In this document: one piece after another, positions 1 to 7,275 of the stretch
Layout of the letters: each line of letters begins with the position of its first letter
Numbering within the stretch: position 1 is the stretch's first letter
DNA from: Desulfovibrio sp.
GTDB lineage: Bacteria > Desulfobacterota > Desulfovibrionia > Desulfovibrionales > Desulfovibrionaceae
NCBI GenBank assembly: GCA_020217165.1
Contig: JAIWOE010000070.1
Location: forward strand, 1-16,859
Direction: 5' to 3'
Length of the DNA stretch: 16,859 bases
Position numbers and translations under genes: made by a program
Notes under the pieces: generated by a model
The model's input: the letters and a program-made list of their open reading frames with translations, nothing else
Databases searched by the model: none
What the model was told of the DNA's origin: nothing

Positions 1-37
1 TGCAGTCCTTGAGGGCACCGGGCAAGGTATCCGCCAT
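1..37 (-). CDS. Partial start of a gene downstream of the GlcD-like oxidase, possibly its Fe-S partner subunit
   Basis: An ATG on the minus strand at 37-35 lies one base after the TGA of the FAD oxidase (TGA-A-ATG) and opens a frame running off the left edge. The 12 visible codons read MADTLPGALKDC. A purine-rich AAGG lies about 9 bases upstream, inside the end of the oxidase gene. In Desulfovibrio and many other bacteria the gene after a GlcD-type FAD oxidase is a cysteine-rich (Fe-S)-binding protein (GlcF/LldE-like) that passes electrons on. A leader ending in Leu-Lys-x-Cys is compatible with the first ferredoxin-type CxxC motif of such a protein, but the second cysteine would lie outside the window. 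The function is inferred from position only. Confidence 0.4.
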   Translation of the reverse strand, partial: MADTLPGALKDC

Positions 38-38
38 T

Positions 39-1436
39 TCAGTATGCCTTGCCGGGGTTGAGGATGCCCAGCGGGTCGAAGGCGTGCTTGATCTGATGCA
101 TGAGGCGCCGCTCCTCCTCGCCCAGTTGCCTGCCCACGGCGCCCAGCTTCACCAGGCCGATACCGTGTTCGCCGGACAGGCTGCCGCCCAGAGCCAGGGT
201 TGTCTCCTGAATGGCAGCCTTGGTCCGTGCCGCGGCGTCTTCCTGGCCGGGCTCGTGCATGACCGAGACGTGCATGTTGCCATCCCCCAGGTGGCCGGCA
301 AAAAGCACCCGCACCCCCTCGGCCTCCCCCATGGCTTCGAAGCGTGACAAGGCCTGCAACACCTTGCCCCTGGGCAGGGTCACATCATCGGAGAGTTTCT
401 TGCTGCCGGCCTTGAAGGATGCGGGGTTGATGCTGCGTCGGATGTCCCACAGGGCTTCTTCCGCCGTGCCCTGGGCCTCCTCCAGAAAGACGGGCCCCCA
501 GGGGAGGACGGCCTCCCGCGCCCGGGCCAGGACCGCGGGCAGGCAGGCCGCCTCCCCGTCCAGTCGCAACAGAAGCACCGCGTTGGTGGATGCCGGCCAC
601 GGGACACGCGGCGGGGGCATGAGTTGTTCCAGGCAGCGGCACATGCCCTCCCCCATGAATTCCATGGCCGCCGGCAGCAGCCCCGCGGCAAACACGGCCC
701 GGGAGGCAGCCAGGCAGGCATCCATGCTGGCATAGGCCGCCAACAACGAAGCCGTGGCCTGGGGCTTGGGCTGCAACTTGAGGATAATCTGGGAAAAGAT
801 GGCCAGGGTGCCCTCGCTGCCCACCAGCAGGCGGGTCAGGTCCAGCCCCACCACGTTCTTGTGGGTCCGTCCGCCGGTCTGGATGATCTTCCCCCCTGGC
901 AGCACCGCGCGCAGGCCCAGCACATGATCGCGGGTAACACCGTATTTCAGCGCCCGCATGCCGCCGGCGCAGGTGGCCACATTGCCTCCGATGCTGGACA
1001 TGCGCCCGCTGGCCGGGTCCGGCGGGTAGAACAAACCCCGCGCCTCCACGGCCTGTTGCAACACGCCGGTGATGACCCCCGGCTCCACCACGGCCACGAA
1101 GTCATGGTCGTCGATTTCGAGGATGCGATTCATGAGCAGCAGGGAAACCACCACGCCCCCCGCCGCCGGCACACAGCCGCCCACGGTGTTGGTGGCTCTG
1201 GCCCGGGGGAACAGGGGCACTCGCTCCGCCTGGGCCCAACGGAGCAGCTCTACCAACTGCGTTTCGCTGGCCGGCCGCACCACGGCCCAGGGCATGCACT
1301 GCTGTCGGCAGGCATCCATGCCGTAGACGAGCATGGATTCGGGATCAAACAGGCCTTGCTCGCCGGGGAAGAGGTCCGCCAGGGTGCGTTGCTGCGCTGG
1401 CGTCAACCCGGAACCAACCGGGCCAGCCGCCCCCAC
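39..1436 (-). CDS. glcD: FAD-linked oxidase, GlcD / D-lactate dehydrogenase family
   Basis: This 465-residue flavoprotein should oxidise a 2-hydroxy acid (glycolate or D-lactate) to the 2-oxo acid in the cytoplasm and hand electrons to an Fe-S partner. An FAD-binding type 4 domain covers about residues 45-220, with a glycine-rich stretch at 147-160 (MSSIGGNVATCAGG). The C-terminal oxidase domain follows and carries GHLGDGNMH at 381-389, SGEHGIG at 421-427 and the closing DPLGILNPGK, all typical of the family. The start is GTG: it lies 1 base after the smpB stop and has AAGGA about 8 bases upstream inside smpB. D-lactate is the likelier substrate, since lactate is a main fuel of sulfate reducers, but the sequence cannot separate the two. 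Confidence 0.9.
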   Translation of the reverse strand: MGAAGPVGSGLTPAQQRTLADLFPGEQGLFDPESMLVYGMDACRQQCMPWAVVRPASETQLVELLRWAQAERVPLFPRARATNTVGGCVPAAGGVVVSLLLMNRILEIDDHDFVAVVEPGVITGVLQQAVEARGLFYPPDPASGRMSSIGGNVATCAGGMRALKYGVTRDHVLGLRAVLPGGKIIQTGGRTHKNVVGLDLTRLLVGSEGTLAIFSQIILKLQPKPQATASLLAAYASMDACLAASRAVFAAGLLPAAMEFMGEGMCRCLEQLMPPPRVPWPASTNAVLLLRLDGEAACLPAVLARAREAVLPWGPVFLEEAQGTAEEALWDIRRSINPASFKAGSKKLSDDVTLPRGKVLQALSRFEAMGEAEGVRVLFAGHLGDGNMHVSVMHEPGQEDAAARTKAAIQETTLALGGSLSGEHGIGLVKLGAVGRQLGEEERRLMHQIKHAFDPLGILNPGKAY

Positions 1437-1437
1437 C

Positions 1438-1923
1438 CTAACGTTCCTTGCCCGTGCGGGTCAGCTCGCGGCGGGTGTCCCGGGCCACGGCCTTGTCCTT
1501 GAGGGCCTGACGCTGGTCGTGCAGCTTGCGACCGCGCCCCACGGCAATCTCCAGCTTGATCTTGCCGCGGTGCAGGTACAGGCTCACGGGCACCACAGTC
1601 AGTCCCTTTTGCTCAATGTGTCTGGTCAGTTCCACGATTTCCCGGTGATGCAGCAACAGCTTGCGCGGCCGTTCGGGGTCGTGCCCGCCATGGCCCACGG
1701 GGCCGGCGTTGGCATACGGGGCGATGTGCACCCCCACCAGCCAGGCCTCGTCGTCCTTGATGCGGATGTAGCCATCCTTGAAGGTCACCTTGCCGTCGCG
1801 CAGGCTCTTGACCTCCGAGCCCAGCAGCACCAGGCCGGCCTCGTAGCGTTCCAAAAACTCGTAATCATGACGGGCGCGTCTGTTTTCCGCGAGCCGTCCA
1901 CCGCCGGGCTTGTGTTTGGCCAT
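1438..1923 (-). CDS. smpB: SsrA-binding protein SmpB (trans-translation)
   Basis: SmpB binds the tRNA-like end of tmRNA and brings it to stalled ribosomes, so that the nascent chain is tagged for proteolysis. The 161-residue length and order are normal. It has a short basic N-terminus, the hallmark [16 protein letters not shown] at about 16-31, [12 protein letters not shown] just after it, and the OB-fold barrel with [24 protein letters not shown]. The C-terminal tail is strongly basic, as needed to read the empty mRNA channel. The ATG at 1923 has a GGA about 6 bases upstream and lies 12 bases after the ptsI stop, so it is probably co-transcribed with the PTS genes. No tmRNA gene (ssrA) was seen in the window. 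Confidence 0.97.
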   Translation of the reverse strand: MAKHKPGGGRLAENRRARHDYEFLERYEAGLVLLGSEVKSLRDGKVTFKDGYIRIKDDEAWLVGVHIAPYANAGPVGHGGHDPERPRKLLLHHREIVELTRHIEQKGLTVVPVSLYLHRGKIKLEIAVGRGRKLHDQRQALKDKAVARDTRRELTRTGKER

Positions 1924-1935
1924 GCAATTCCAGCC

Positions 1936-3720
1936 TTAATCCAGCAGCGAGGAGTAGAACATGAGCTCCTCGGGAAAGCGTTTGAATACGGAATCGCGCA
2001 CCAGCTGGTTGGTTTCGGCCACGGTGCGGGCCTTAAGCACCTCCCGCAGCAAATCTTTGCAATCCTGCATGGTCGTTTGCCGGATGACGCGCTTGATGCC
2101 CGGAATGGCATGCGGGGTGATGGAGATGTTGTCCACCTGCATACCCAGCAGAATGGGCACGCAATACGGGTCCGAGGCCAGCTCGCCGCAGACACTCACC
2201 TCGATGCCGGCCTGGTGTCCGGAATCCACCACATACTTGATGGATCGAACAATGGCCGGATGCAGGGGCTGATACAGATACGATACATGCTTGTTGATGC
2301 GGTCGATGCCCAGGGAATACTGGATGAGATCGTTGGTGCCGATGGAAAAGAAGTCCACTTCCTGGGCCAGCACATCTGCAATGAAGGCCGCGCAGGGCAA
2401 CTCCACCATGATGCCGATGGGCATTTCCGGATCGTGGGCAATGCCGGCGGCCGTCAGCTCCCGCTGCACGTCCCGCACCACCTCCTTGCACTGGTCGATC
2501 TCGTTGACCCCGGAAATAAGCGGAAACATGATGGCCACATTGCCATGCTGGCTGGCCCGGCAGATGGCCCGCACCTGCTGGCGGAACAACTCCGGATGCT
2601 TGAGGGTGAACCGCACGGCCCGCAGGCCCAGGGCCGGGTTGGGCTCATCCAGCTTGCCGAACTGCCGGGAAAGTTTGTCTGCCCCGAGGTCCAGGGTGCG
2701 GAAGGTCACCCGCCGGGGGGCCAGGAGGGCGGCCAGCTCGGAATACTCCGTGGCCATGGCTTCCTCGTCGGGAATGGCTGCCCGGTCCATGAAGGCGTAT
2801 TCCGTGCGATACAGGCCCACGCCTTCGCCGCCGGCATCCAGCACTGCGGCTACTTCTTCAAAAATTTCAATGTTTGCGTAGACGTTGACCCGGTAGCCGT
2901 CGATGGTTTCCGCTGGCAGGCTGCATTCCCGGGTGATGGAGGACTGGTAGTTTTCGAACTGATATTTCAGATCGGAATAGTAGGCCAGTTCGTCCTCATT
3001 GGGATCCACATAAATGCTGCCCTTGAGGCCATCCAGGATGACGAGGTCGCCATCGCTCACCTCCTCCTCCAACCCCTCCACCCCCACCAGGGCGGGAATC
3101 TGCAGGGACCTTGCCAGGATGCCCGTATGGGAGGTCTTGCCCCCCTGCACCGTGGCCAGGGACATGATCTTGGAGATGTCCAGGCCAATGGTGTCCGCCG
3201 GCGTCAGGTCATGGGCCATCATCACGAAGCGGGCGCTCATCTCGGCACGCATGGCGGCATCCACCAGGGCATGGGGCTGCCCCAGGAGCTTGTCCATGAT
3301 GCGGCGGGAAACCAAGCGCACGTCCTGAATCCGCTCCCGGATATAGGTATCCTCAATAGCGGCGAAGGCCTGGGCAATCTGATCCACGGCCTTTTCCAGG
3401 GCCCATTCCGCGGTAATACCCATTTCTGCCACAATTTTCTGGGCGCTGCGCAGCAATTTGGGATCCTGGCTGATCATCAAATGGGTATCGATGATGGCCG
3501 CGTGCTCCTGCAGCTCCTTGGGCACCTTGCCCCTGGCCGTGGCCAGCTCTTCGCGCACCCGCTCAAAGGCCAGCTCCAGGCGGGTGTTTTCGAAGTCCTT
3601 CAGATCATCCGGAATGGCCTCGCGGGGGATCTGGGAGAACCGGCTGCGGTTGACGAAGAGCGCCCGCCCCACGGATACGCCTGCCGAGACGGGAATGCCC
3701 TTAAGCACGATTCTGGCCAC
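1936..3720 (-). CDS. ptsI: PTS enzyme I (phosphoenolpyruvate-protein phosphotransferase)
   Basis: Enzyme I autophosphorylates from phosphoenolpyruvate and passes the phosphate to HPr. At 594 residues it is a full-length, stand-alone EI. The phosphorylated histidine is H198 in GGKTSHTGILAR. The PEP-binding arginine region is GVGLYRTEYAFMDR (R305). The metal and PEP site includes MVELPCAAF around 438-446 and FFSIGTNDLIQYSL at 457-470. The catalytic acid cysteine is C511 in VSVCGELASDP. All key residues are present, so it should be active. The start is GTG and shares its G with the TAG stop of ptsH (TAGTG), with GAGGA about 7 bases upstream, so translation is tightly coupled to HPr. No nitrogen-PTS GAF domain is fused at the N-terminus. 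Confidence 0.97.
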   Translation of the reverse strand: MARIVLKGIPVSAGVSVGRALFVNRSRFSQIPREAIPDDLKDFENTRLELAFERVREELATARGKVPKELQEHAAIIDTHLMISQDPKLLRSAQKIVAEMGITAEWALEKAVDQIAQAFAAIEDTYIRERIQDVRLVSRRIMDKLLGQPHALVDAAMRAEMSARFVMMAHDLTPADTIGLDISKIMSLATVQGGKTSHTGILARSLQIPALVGVEGLEEEVSDGDLVILDGLKGSIYVDPNEDELAYYSDLKYQFENYQSSITRECSLPAETIDGYRVNVYANIEIFEEVAAVLDAGGEGVGLYRTEYAFMDRAAIPDEEAMATEYSELAALLAPRRVTFRTLDLGADKLSRQFGKLDEPNPALGLRAVRFTLKHPELFRQQVRAICRASQHGNVAIMFPLISGVNEIDQCKEVVRDVQRELTAAGIAHDPEMPIGIMVELPCAAFIADVLAQEVDFFSIGTNDLIQYSLGIDRINKHVSYLYQPLHPAIVRSIKYVVDSGHQAGIEVSVCGELASDPYCVPILLGMQVDNISITPHAIPGIKRVIRQTTMQDCKDLLREVLKARTVAETNQLVRDSVFKRFPEELMFYSSLLD

Positions 3721-4121
3721 TATTTTTCCTCGCCGAATTTGGTGCGAAAGCAGTGGGAGAGCCGGTCCACGGCCTCGCGGGCATCGACGCCCGAGGCGTG
3801 CAGTTCCAGCTCGCTGCCGCGCGAGGCAGCCAGGGAGAGGATATCAAGGATGGATTTGGCATCCACCTCCTGATCCTCCATGCGAAGTTGAATGTCGGCG
3901 CGAAATTTCTGCGCCTCCTGGGCCAGGACGGCGGCAGGCCGCGCATGCAACCCCAGTTCATTAAGCACATGCACATTGCAGGCGCAGGTGCCGTTGTCGG
4001 CGCCGGCGTCCACGGCTGGCGAAAAAGGCGTTTCGATCATGGCAGTCGTCTGCGGAATGGTCAGGTTCAAGTCCATAACAATCAGGGCGCAAGCCCCAGC
4101 CCCTTTGCCGGCCTCATCCAT
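3720..4121 (-). CDS. ptsH: HPr phosphocarrier protein with N-terminal extension
   Basis: HPr carries phosphate from EI to EIIA domains. The core begins near residue 46 of 133 and has the active-site motif NELGLHARPAAVLA with H59, followed 31 residues later by S90 in DAKSILDILSLA. This matches the His15/Ser46 spacing of standard HPr, so both the EI phosphorylation site and a possible HPr-kinase site are present. The first ATG lies inside the end of the IID gene (ATGGATGA, 8-base overlap) and none of the three ATGs (4121, 4076, 4040) has a good ribosome binding site. The true start may therefore be internal and the 45-residue leader, which ends in the Cys-Ala-Cys just before the core, partly untranslated. 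Sited between IID and EI, it is the general phosphocarrier of this cluster. Confidence 0.9.
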   Translation of the reverse strand: MDEAGKGAGACALIVMDLNLTIPQTTAMIETPFSPAVDAGADNGTCACNVHVLNELGLHARPAAVLAQEAQKFRADIQLRMEDQEVDAKSILDILSLAASRGSELELHASGVDAREAVDRLSHCFRTKFGEEK

Positions 4122-4926
4122 TAAGCAGCAGCGGCAAGGCTGCCGCGGCCGTGAGCACCAGCAGAGCCACTACCTCCCTGCCAATGCCCCCGTAATACAC
4201 CACCATTGCCGCCGCTCCCACCACCGCCACCCCCATAAACCAAGTGCCGGCCAGCATCTCCTGCGGCCAGGACAGATGCAGGAACAGGGCCAGGAGCACG
4301 GCGTTGCCGTATTTCAGGCGTTGGGCCCAGTCGATGAGCCGCCATCGCTTGAGCCGGGTGAGAAACTTCAGGCCTTCCTTGAAGCCCACCAGAAATGTGG
4401 CAAGCTTGAAGGCGTGCAACCCGAAAAACCAAAGCAAGCCCCATGCCAGGGCCAGTCCCGGCATGTCCCCCACCACCAGGCAGGCCGTGCTCAGGGACCA
4501 GAACACCAAGAGGCTGCCGGCAAACAGCGAATCCCCGATGGCAGACAGGGTGTATACCGTGGTGTCCTTCACCGTGGTCAGCACCTGGGGAGGAAACAGC
4601 CCCTTGGCAATCTTGTCTTCCAGGGACAAAAACACGCCCACCAGCAATGGCGTCCAGAACGGATGCGAATTGTAGTGCGCCACGTAGCGCTGCCGCGCGT
4701 CGCGCCGGGCTTGCGCATCGGCATAAATGACTTGCAGCCCCGGCTCCATGGCGTACACCAGTCCCACGTTCTGCATGCCGCGGGTGTTGAAGGCCGCGGC
4801 CACCAGATACGAGCGCAGGAACGAGTGCACCAGAGCCCGGCCCAGGCTGGCTTCCGGGGATGGGCCGGGTCTGCCGCCGGGGGCTTGCCCAGGCTCACCC
4901 GGCCGTGTGGCGGTGGACACGATCAT
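4114..4926 (-). CDS. PTS system mannose-family IID component
   Basis: This 270-residue membrane protein is the IID half of the IIC-IID translocator of mannose-type sugar PTS systems. Recognisable IID features are SFLRSYLVAAAFNTRGMQNVG at about 35-55, YNSHPFWTPLLVGVFLSLED at about 84-103, the loop containing SAIGDSLFAGSLLVF, and hydrophobic segments near the C-terminus. The ATG at 4926 lies 32 bases inside the end of rsmI and has AAGGAACTCT directly upstream, so this start is well supported. Its 3' end overlaps ptsH. No IIA, IIB or IIC gene lies in the window, so the rest of the permease must be elsewhere, or IID has a separate role. The substrate cannot be read from the sequence. Confidence 0.88.
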   Translation of the reverse strand: MIVSTATRPGEPGQAPGGRPGPSPEASLGRALVHSFLRSYLVAAAFNTRGMQNVGLVYAMEPGLQVIYADAQARRDARQRYVAHYNSHPFWTPLLVGVFLSLEDKIAKGLFPPQVLTTVKDTTVYTLSAIGDSLFAGSLLVFWSLSTACLVVGDMPGLALAWGLLWFFGLHAFKLATFLVGFKEGLKFLTRLKRWRLIDWAQRLKYGNAVLLALFLHLSWPQEMLAGTWFMGVAVVGAAAMVVYYGGIGREVVALLVLTAAAALPLLLNG

Positions 4927-5731
4927 AGAGTTCCTTGGCCGTCCATCCGGTCACGGCCGCCTGCACCTGCTTGGCCGCCTCACGGGGTTTGCAGCCTTGT
5001 GTGCGGGCTGCGGCAAGCAGCCGGTCCACAGTTTCGTCGGGCGTCCGAGCAGACTGCCCATCGGCCAGCGGACGCGGCGGCCCCACCACCACGGTGGCTT
5101 CCCCTTGCAGCTCTCGGGGGGCGGCCAGCCACCCATCAAAGGAAGTCAGGATAAACTCCTCGTGGAGCTTGGTCAATTCCCTGGCCAGACAACAATCCCG
5201 GTCGCCAAGAATTTCACGCGCCTCGGCCATGGTTTGCGCCACGCGACTGCCCCGCTCGAAGAACACCAGGGTGGCCGCCAGGGTGGCATACGGCCGGAAC
5301 AGCTCCCGCCGCTCCGAGGCCTTGCGCGGGGGAAACCCCAAAAAGACAAAAGGATACGGCGGCAGTCCCGAGGCGGACAAGGCGGCCAGCACCGCCGAAG
5401 GCCCCGGCACCGGCGAGACGGGCAGACCCTGCTCCCGGCAGGCCCGCACCAGGCGGTAGCCCGGGTCGGCCATGAGGGGCGTGCCGGCATCGCTCACCAG
5501 GGCCACCTCCTTGCCCTCGGCCAGCAGGGCCAGCACCTGGGTGGTGCGCGCCTCCTCGTTATGCTCGTAAAAACTCAGGAATTTGGGCGAGGGCAACCCC
5601 AGGCGGGCAAAGAGCATGCCCGTGCGGCGGGTATCCTCGGCCAGCACCACCTCTGCCCTGCCCAGCACTTCCAGGGCGCGGGCGGAGAGATCACCAAGGT
5701 TGCCAATGGGCGTGGCCACGATCCAAAGCAT
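4895..5731 (-). CDS. rsmI: 16S rRNA 2'-O-methyltransferase RsmI (C1402)
   Basis: RsmI 2'-O-methylates C1402 in the 16S rRNA decoding centre using S-adenosylmethionine. The 278-residue protein opens with LWIVATPIGNLGDLSARALE, the family signature. It continues with AEDTRRTG at 31-38, VALVSDAGTPLMADPGY at about 76-92, PVPGPSAVLAALSASGLP and FLGFPPRK, and a C-terminal helix set ending in KELYDRV. These are the tetrapyrrole-methylase-like fold motifs. The frame stays open far upstream, but the ATG at 5731 fits the family start and has GAGGT five bases upstream. It overlaps yraN by 41 bases and the IID gene by 32. Pairing with yraN is common in bacteria. Confidence 0.95.
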   Translation of the reverse strand: MLWIVATPIGNLGDLSARALEVLGRAEVVLAEDTRRTGMLFARLGLPSPKFLSFYEHNEEARTTQVLALLAEGKEVALVSDAGTPLMADPGYRLVRACREQGLPVSPVPGPSAVLAALSASGLPPYPFVFLGFPPRKASERRELFRPYATLAATLVFFERGSRVAQTMAEAREILGDRDCCLARELTKLHEEFILTSFDGWLAAPRELQGEATVVVGPPRPLADGQSARTPDETVDRLLAAARTQGCKPREAAKQVQAAVTGWTAKELYDRVHRHTAG

Positions 5732-6161
5732 CGGCGACCTCGAAGGCATGCGGATGATGCGTGATGATCCACGCCTCTTCCGGATTGATCTCGTGACTGC
5801 GCACGGGATGGGGCGCGCAGACGGCCAGCACGTCAAACCGGCAGGCGCGGTGCCAGGAGTCGTGGGCCGAAAGCCAGGCTGCCGCAGCCCGGGCCAGCAG
5901 CCGCTGTTTGGCCGGGGTGATGGTTTCCGCCGGAGCGCCGCGGCTGCGGGGGCTGCGGGTACGCACCTCCACGAACACCAGGGTGCCGTCGCGGGCCTCG
6001 CATACGATGTCCAGTTCCAGCCGCCCGTCTCGCCAGTTGCGATCCAGAATGCGCAGGCCGGCGGCTTCCAGATGCCGCGCCGCGGCGGCCTCGCCGGCCT
6101 GGCCCAGGAGCAGGTGCGGGGGCGGCACGTCACATCCCGGGCAAGCGGGCCTGGGGTGCAT
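5691..6161 (-). CDS. yraN: YraN / UPF0102 family nuclease-like protein
   Basis: This small protein (156 residues from the first ATG) belongs to UPF0102, whose fold resembles restriction-endonuclease and Holliday-junction-resolvase-like nucleases; its role is not settled. Visible motifs are LGQAGEAAAARHLEAAGL, ILDRNWRDGRLELDIVCEA (the acidic residue after the conserved GxLELDIV pattern) and LVFVEVRTR, together forming a PD-(D/E)xK-like core. The start is uncertain. The ATG at 6161 has GGAGG directly abutting it, which is too close for a normal ribosome binding site. A GTG at 6128, one base after the rnhB stop, gives a protein that begins close to the conserved LGxxGE, as in most homologues, and may be the true start. 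Confidence 0.87.
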   Translation of the reverse strand: MHPRPACPGCDVPPPHLLLGQAGEAAAARHLEAAGLRILDRNWRDGRLELDIVCEARDGTLVFVEVRTRSPRSRGAPAETITPAKQRLLARAAAAWLSAHDSWHRACRFDVLAVCAPHPVRSHEINPEEAWIITHHPHAFEVADALDRGHAHWQPW

Positions 6162-6816
6162 CCTCCGGCCGCACGCCGCGGAACGTCAGGCGGTGTTGCG
6201 GGCAGGGGCCCAGGCTGCGGATGGCCGCCTTGTGGGCAGGGCAGCCGTAGCCCTTGTGGCTGGCAAAGCCATAGCCGGGGAAGCGGGTATCCAGGGCGAG
6301 CATGACGCGGTCCCGCGTGGTCTTGGCCAGGATGGAGGCCGCGGCAATGGCCGGCACCAGGGCGTCGCCATTCACGATGGCGCGTTGGCCGGCGGTCCAG
6401 CCTGGCAGCACCTGATTGCCGTCGATGGCCAGATAGACCGGCACCTCGCCCAGACGGTGCGCGGTGCGGTCCACGGCCCGGCGCATGGCCCGCAAGGTGG
6501 CCTGCAGGATGTTCACGGCCTCGATTTCCCGAGGCCAGGCAAAGCCCACGGCCCAGGCCAGACACTGGCGCTTGATCTCCCCGGCCAGGCGCCGGCGGTC
6601 GGCTTCGCGAACCTGCTTGGAATCATGCAGTCCGGCCAGGCGGGCAAAATCGAACCCCGGGGCGAACACCGCCGCCGCCGCCACCACGGGCCCGGCCAGG
6701 CAGCCCCGCCCGGCTTCGTCCACGCCGGCCCAGGGCGCAGGAAAAGACGACCATGGCACGGCACCACGCAACGGTTCCTTGCAGGAAGGAGACGTCGAAG
6801 CGCGGGGCCGGGCCAT
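6130..6816 (-). CDS. rnhB: Ribonuclease HII
   Basis: RNase HII cuts the RNA strand of RNA/DNA hybrids and removes single ribonucleotides from DNA. The motif GVDEAGRGCLAGPVVAAA gives the catalytic Asp-Glu pair. DGN in YLAIDGNQVLP and NGD in IVNGDALVPAIAAASILAK supply the other two metal-binding aspartates, followed by the conserved TTRD and the GYxFxSHKGY segment. All four catalytic carboxylates are present. The start is open: the ATG at 6816 is used here, a GTG at 6855 would overlap rplS by 10 bases, and a TTG at 6771 with AAGGA just upstream would give a shorter leader closer to known homologues. It follows rplS and overlaps yraN, so it belongs to the same transcript. Confidence 0.94.
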   Translation of the reverse strand: MARPRASTSPSCKEPLRGAVPWSSFPAPWAGVDEAGRGCLAGPVVAAAAVFAPGFDFARLAGLHDSKQVREADRRRLAGEIKRQCLAWAVGFAWPREIEAVNILQATLRAMRRAVDRTAHRLGEVPVYLAIDGNQVLPGWTAGQRAIVNGDALVPAIAAASILAKTTRDRVMLALDTRFPGYGFASHKGYGCPAHKAAIRSLGPCPQHRLTFRGVRPEDAPQARLPGM

Positions 6817-6845
6817 GGCGGCAAAACAGGGGATGCCCGAAGGGC

Positions 6846-7196
6846 CTAATCCCACTGGTTCTTGGTCTTGATCTTGGCAGCCTTGCCCTTGAGGCCGCGC
6901 AGGTAGTACAGGCGGCTGCGGCGGACCTTGCCTTCGCTCACCACTTCCACGCGTTCGATGGCCGGGGTATGGAAGGGGAAGATGCGTTCCACGCCCACCC
7001 CATCGGAGGTCTTGCGCACGGTGAAGGTGGAGGTGGTGGTGCCGCGCTTGATGCGCAGAACCGCGCCCTGGAAGACCTGGATACGTTCCTTTTCCCCTTC
7101 GATGATGCGCAGGTGCACCTTCACGGTGTCGCCGGGGCGGAATTTGGGCAGGTCCACGCGCATGTGTTCGCGTTCAATCTTGCGGATGATATCCAT
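6846..7196 (-). CDS. rplS: 50S ribosomal protein L19
   Basis: L19 sits at the interface of the ribosomal subunits. The 116-residue protein has the full family pattern: a short helix, then [20 protein letters not shown] at about 19-38, [13 protein letters not shown], the segment ending [20 protein letters not shown], and the basic C-terminus [18 protein letters not shown]. The ATG at 7196 is preceded by AGAAGGAG with ideal spacing, one of the strongest ribosome binding sites in the window, as expected for a highly made protein. A 79-base gap separates it from trmD, larger than most gaps in this operon, so local control is possible. Confidence 0.98.
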   Translation of the reverse strand: MDIIRKIEREHMRVDLPKFRPGDTVKVHLRIIEGEKERIQVFQGAVLRIKRGTTTSTFTVRKTSDGVGVERIFPFHTPAIERVEVVSEGKVRRSRLYYLRGLKGKAAKIKTKNQWD

Positions 7197-7275
7197 GGTC
7201 GGTCTCCTTCTGAAAAAACGGGCGTCGTGGTCCCGAAACGTTGCATCGTTGTCAGCACATGGCCTGCATTCACCT

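Noticed and set aside
1333..3873. An 846-codon plus-strand open frame opposite smpB and ptsI
   Set aside because: It mirrors the real genes; its composition is rich in His, Gln, Gly and Ala as expected for the antisense of GC-rich coding DNA, and it shows no known domain.
4895..6565. A 556-codon minus-strand frame that could suggest an RsmI fusion protein
   Set aside because: Only the last 278 codons are RsmI. The earlier part is the out-of-frame shadow of yraN and rnhB, and a good ribosome binding site marks the RsmI start at 5731.
7213..7235. Small hairpin (CGGG/CCCG) followed by six T on the minus strand, between trmD and rplS
   Set aside because: The stem is only 4 bp with a 9-base loop, too weak for a terminator, and the T-run abuts the rplS ribosome binding site, where termination would be odd.
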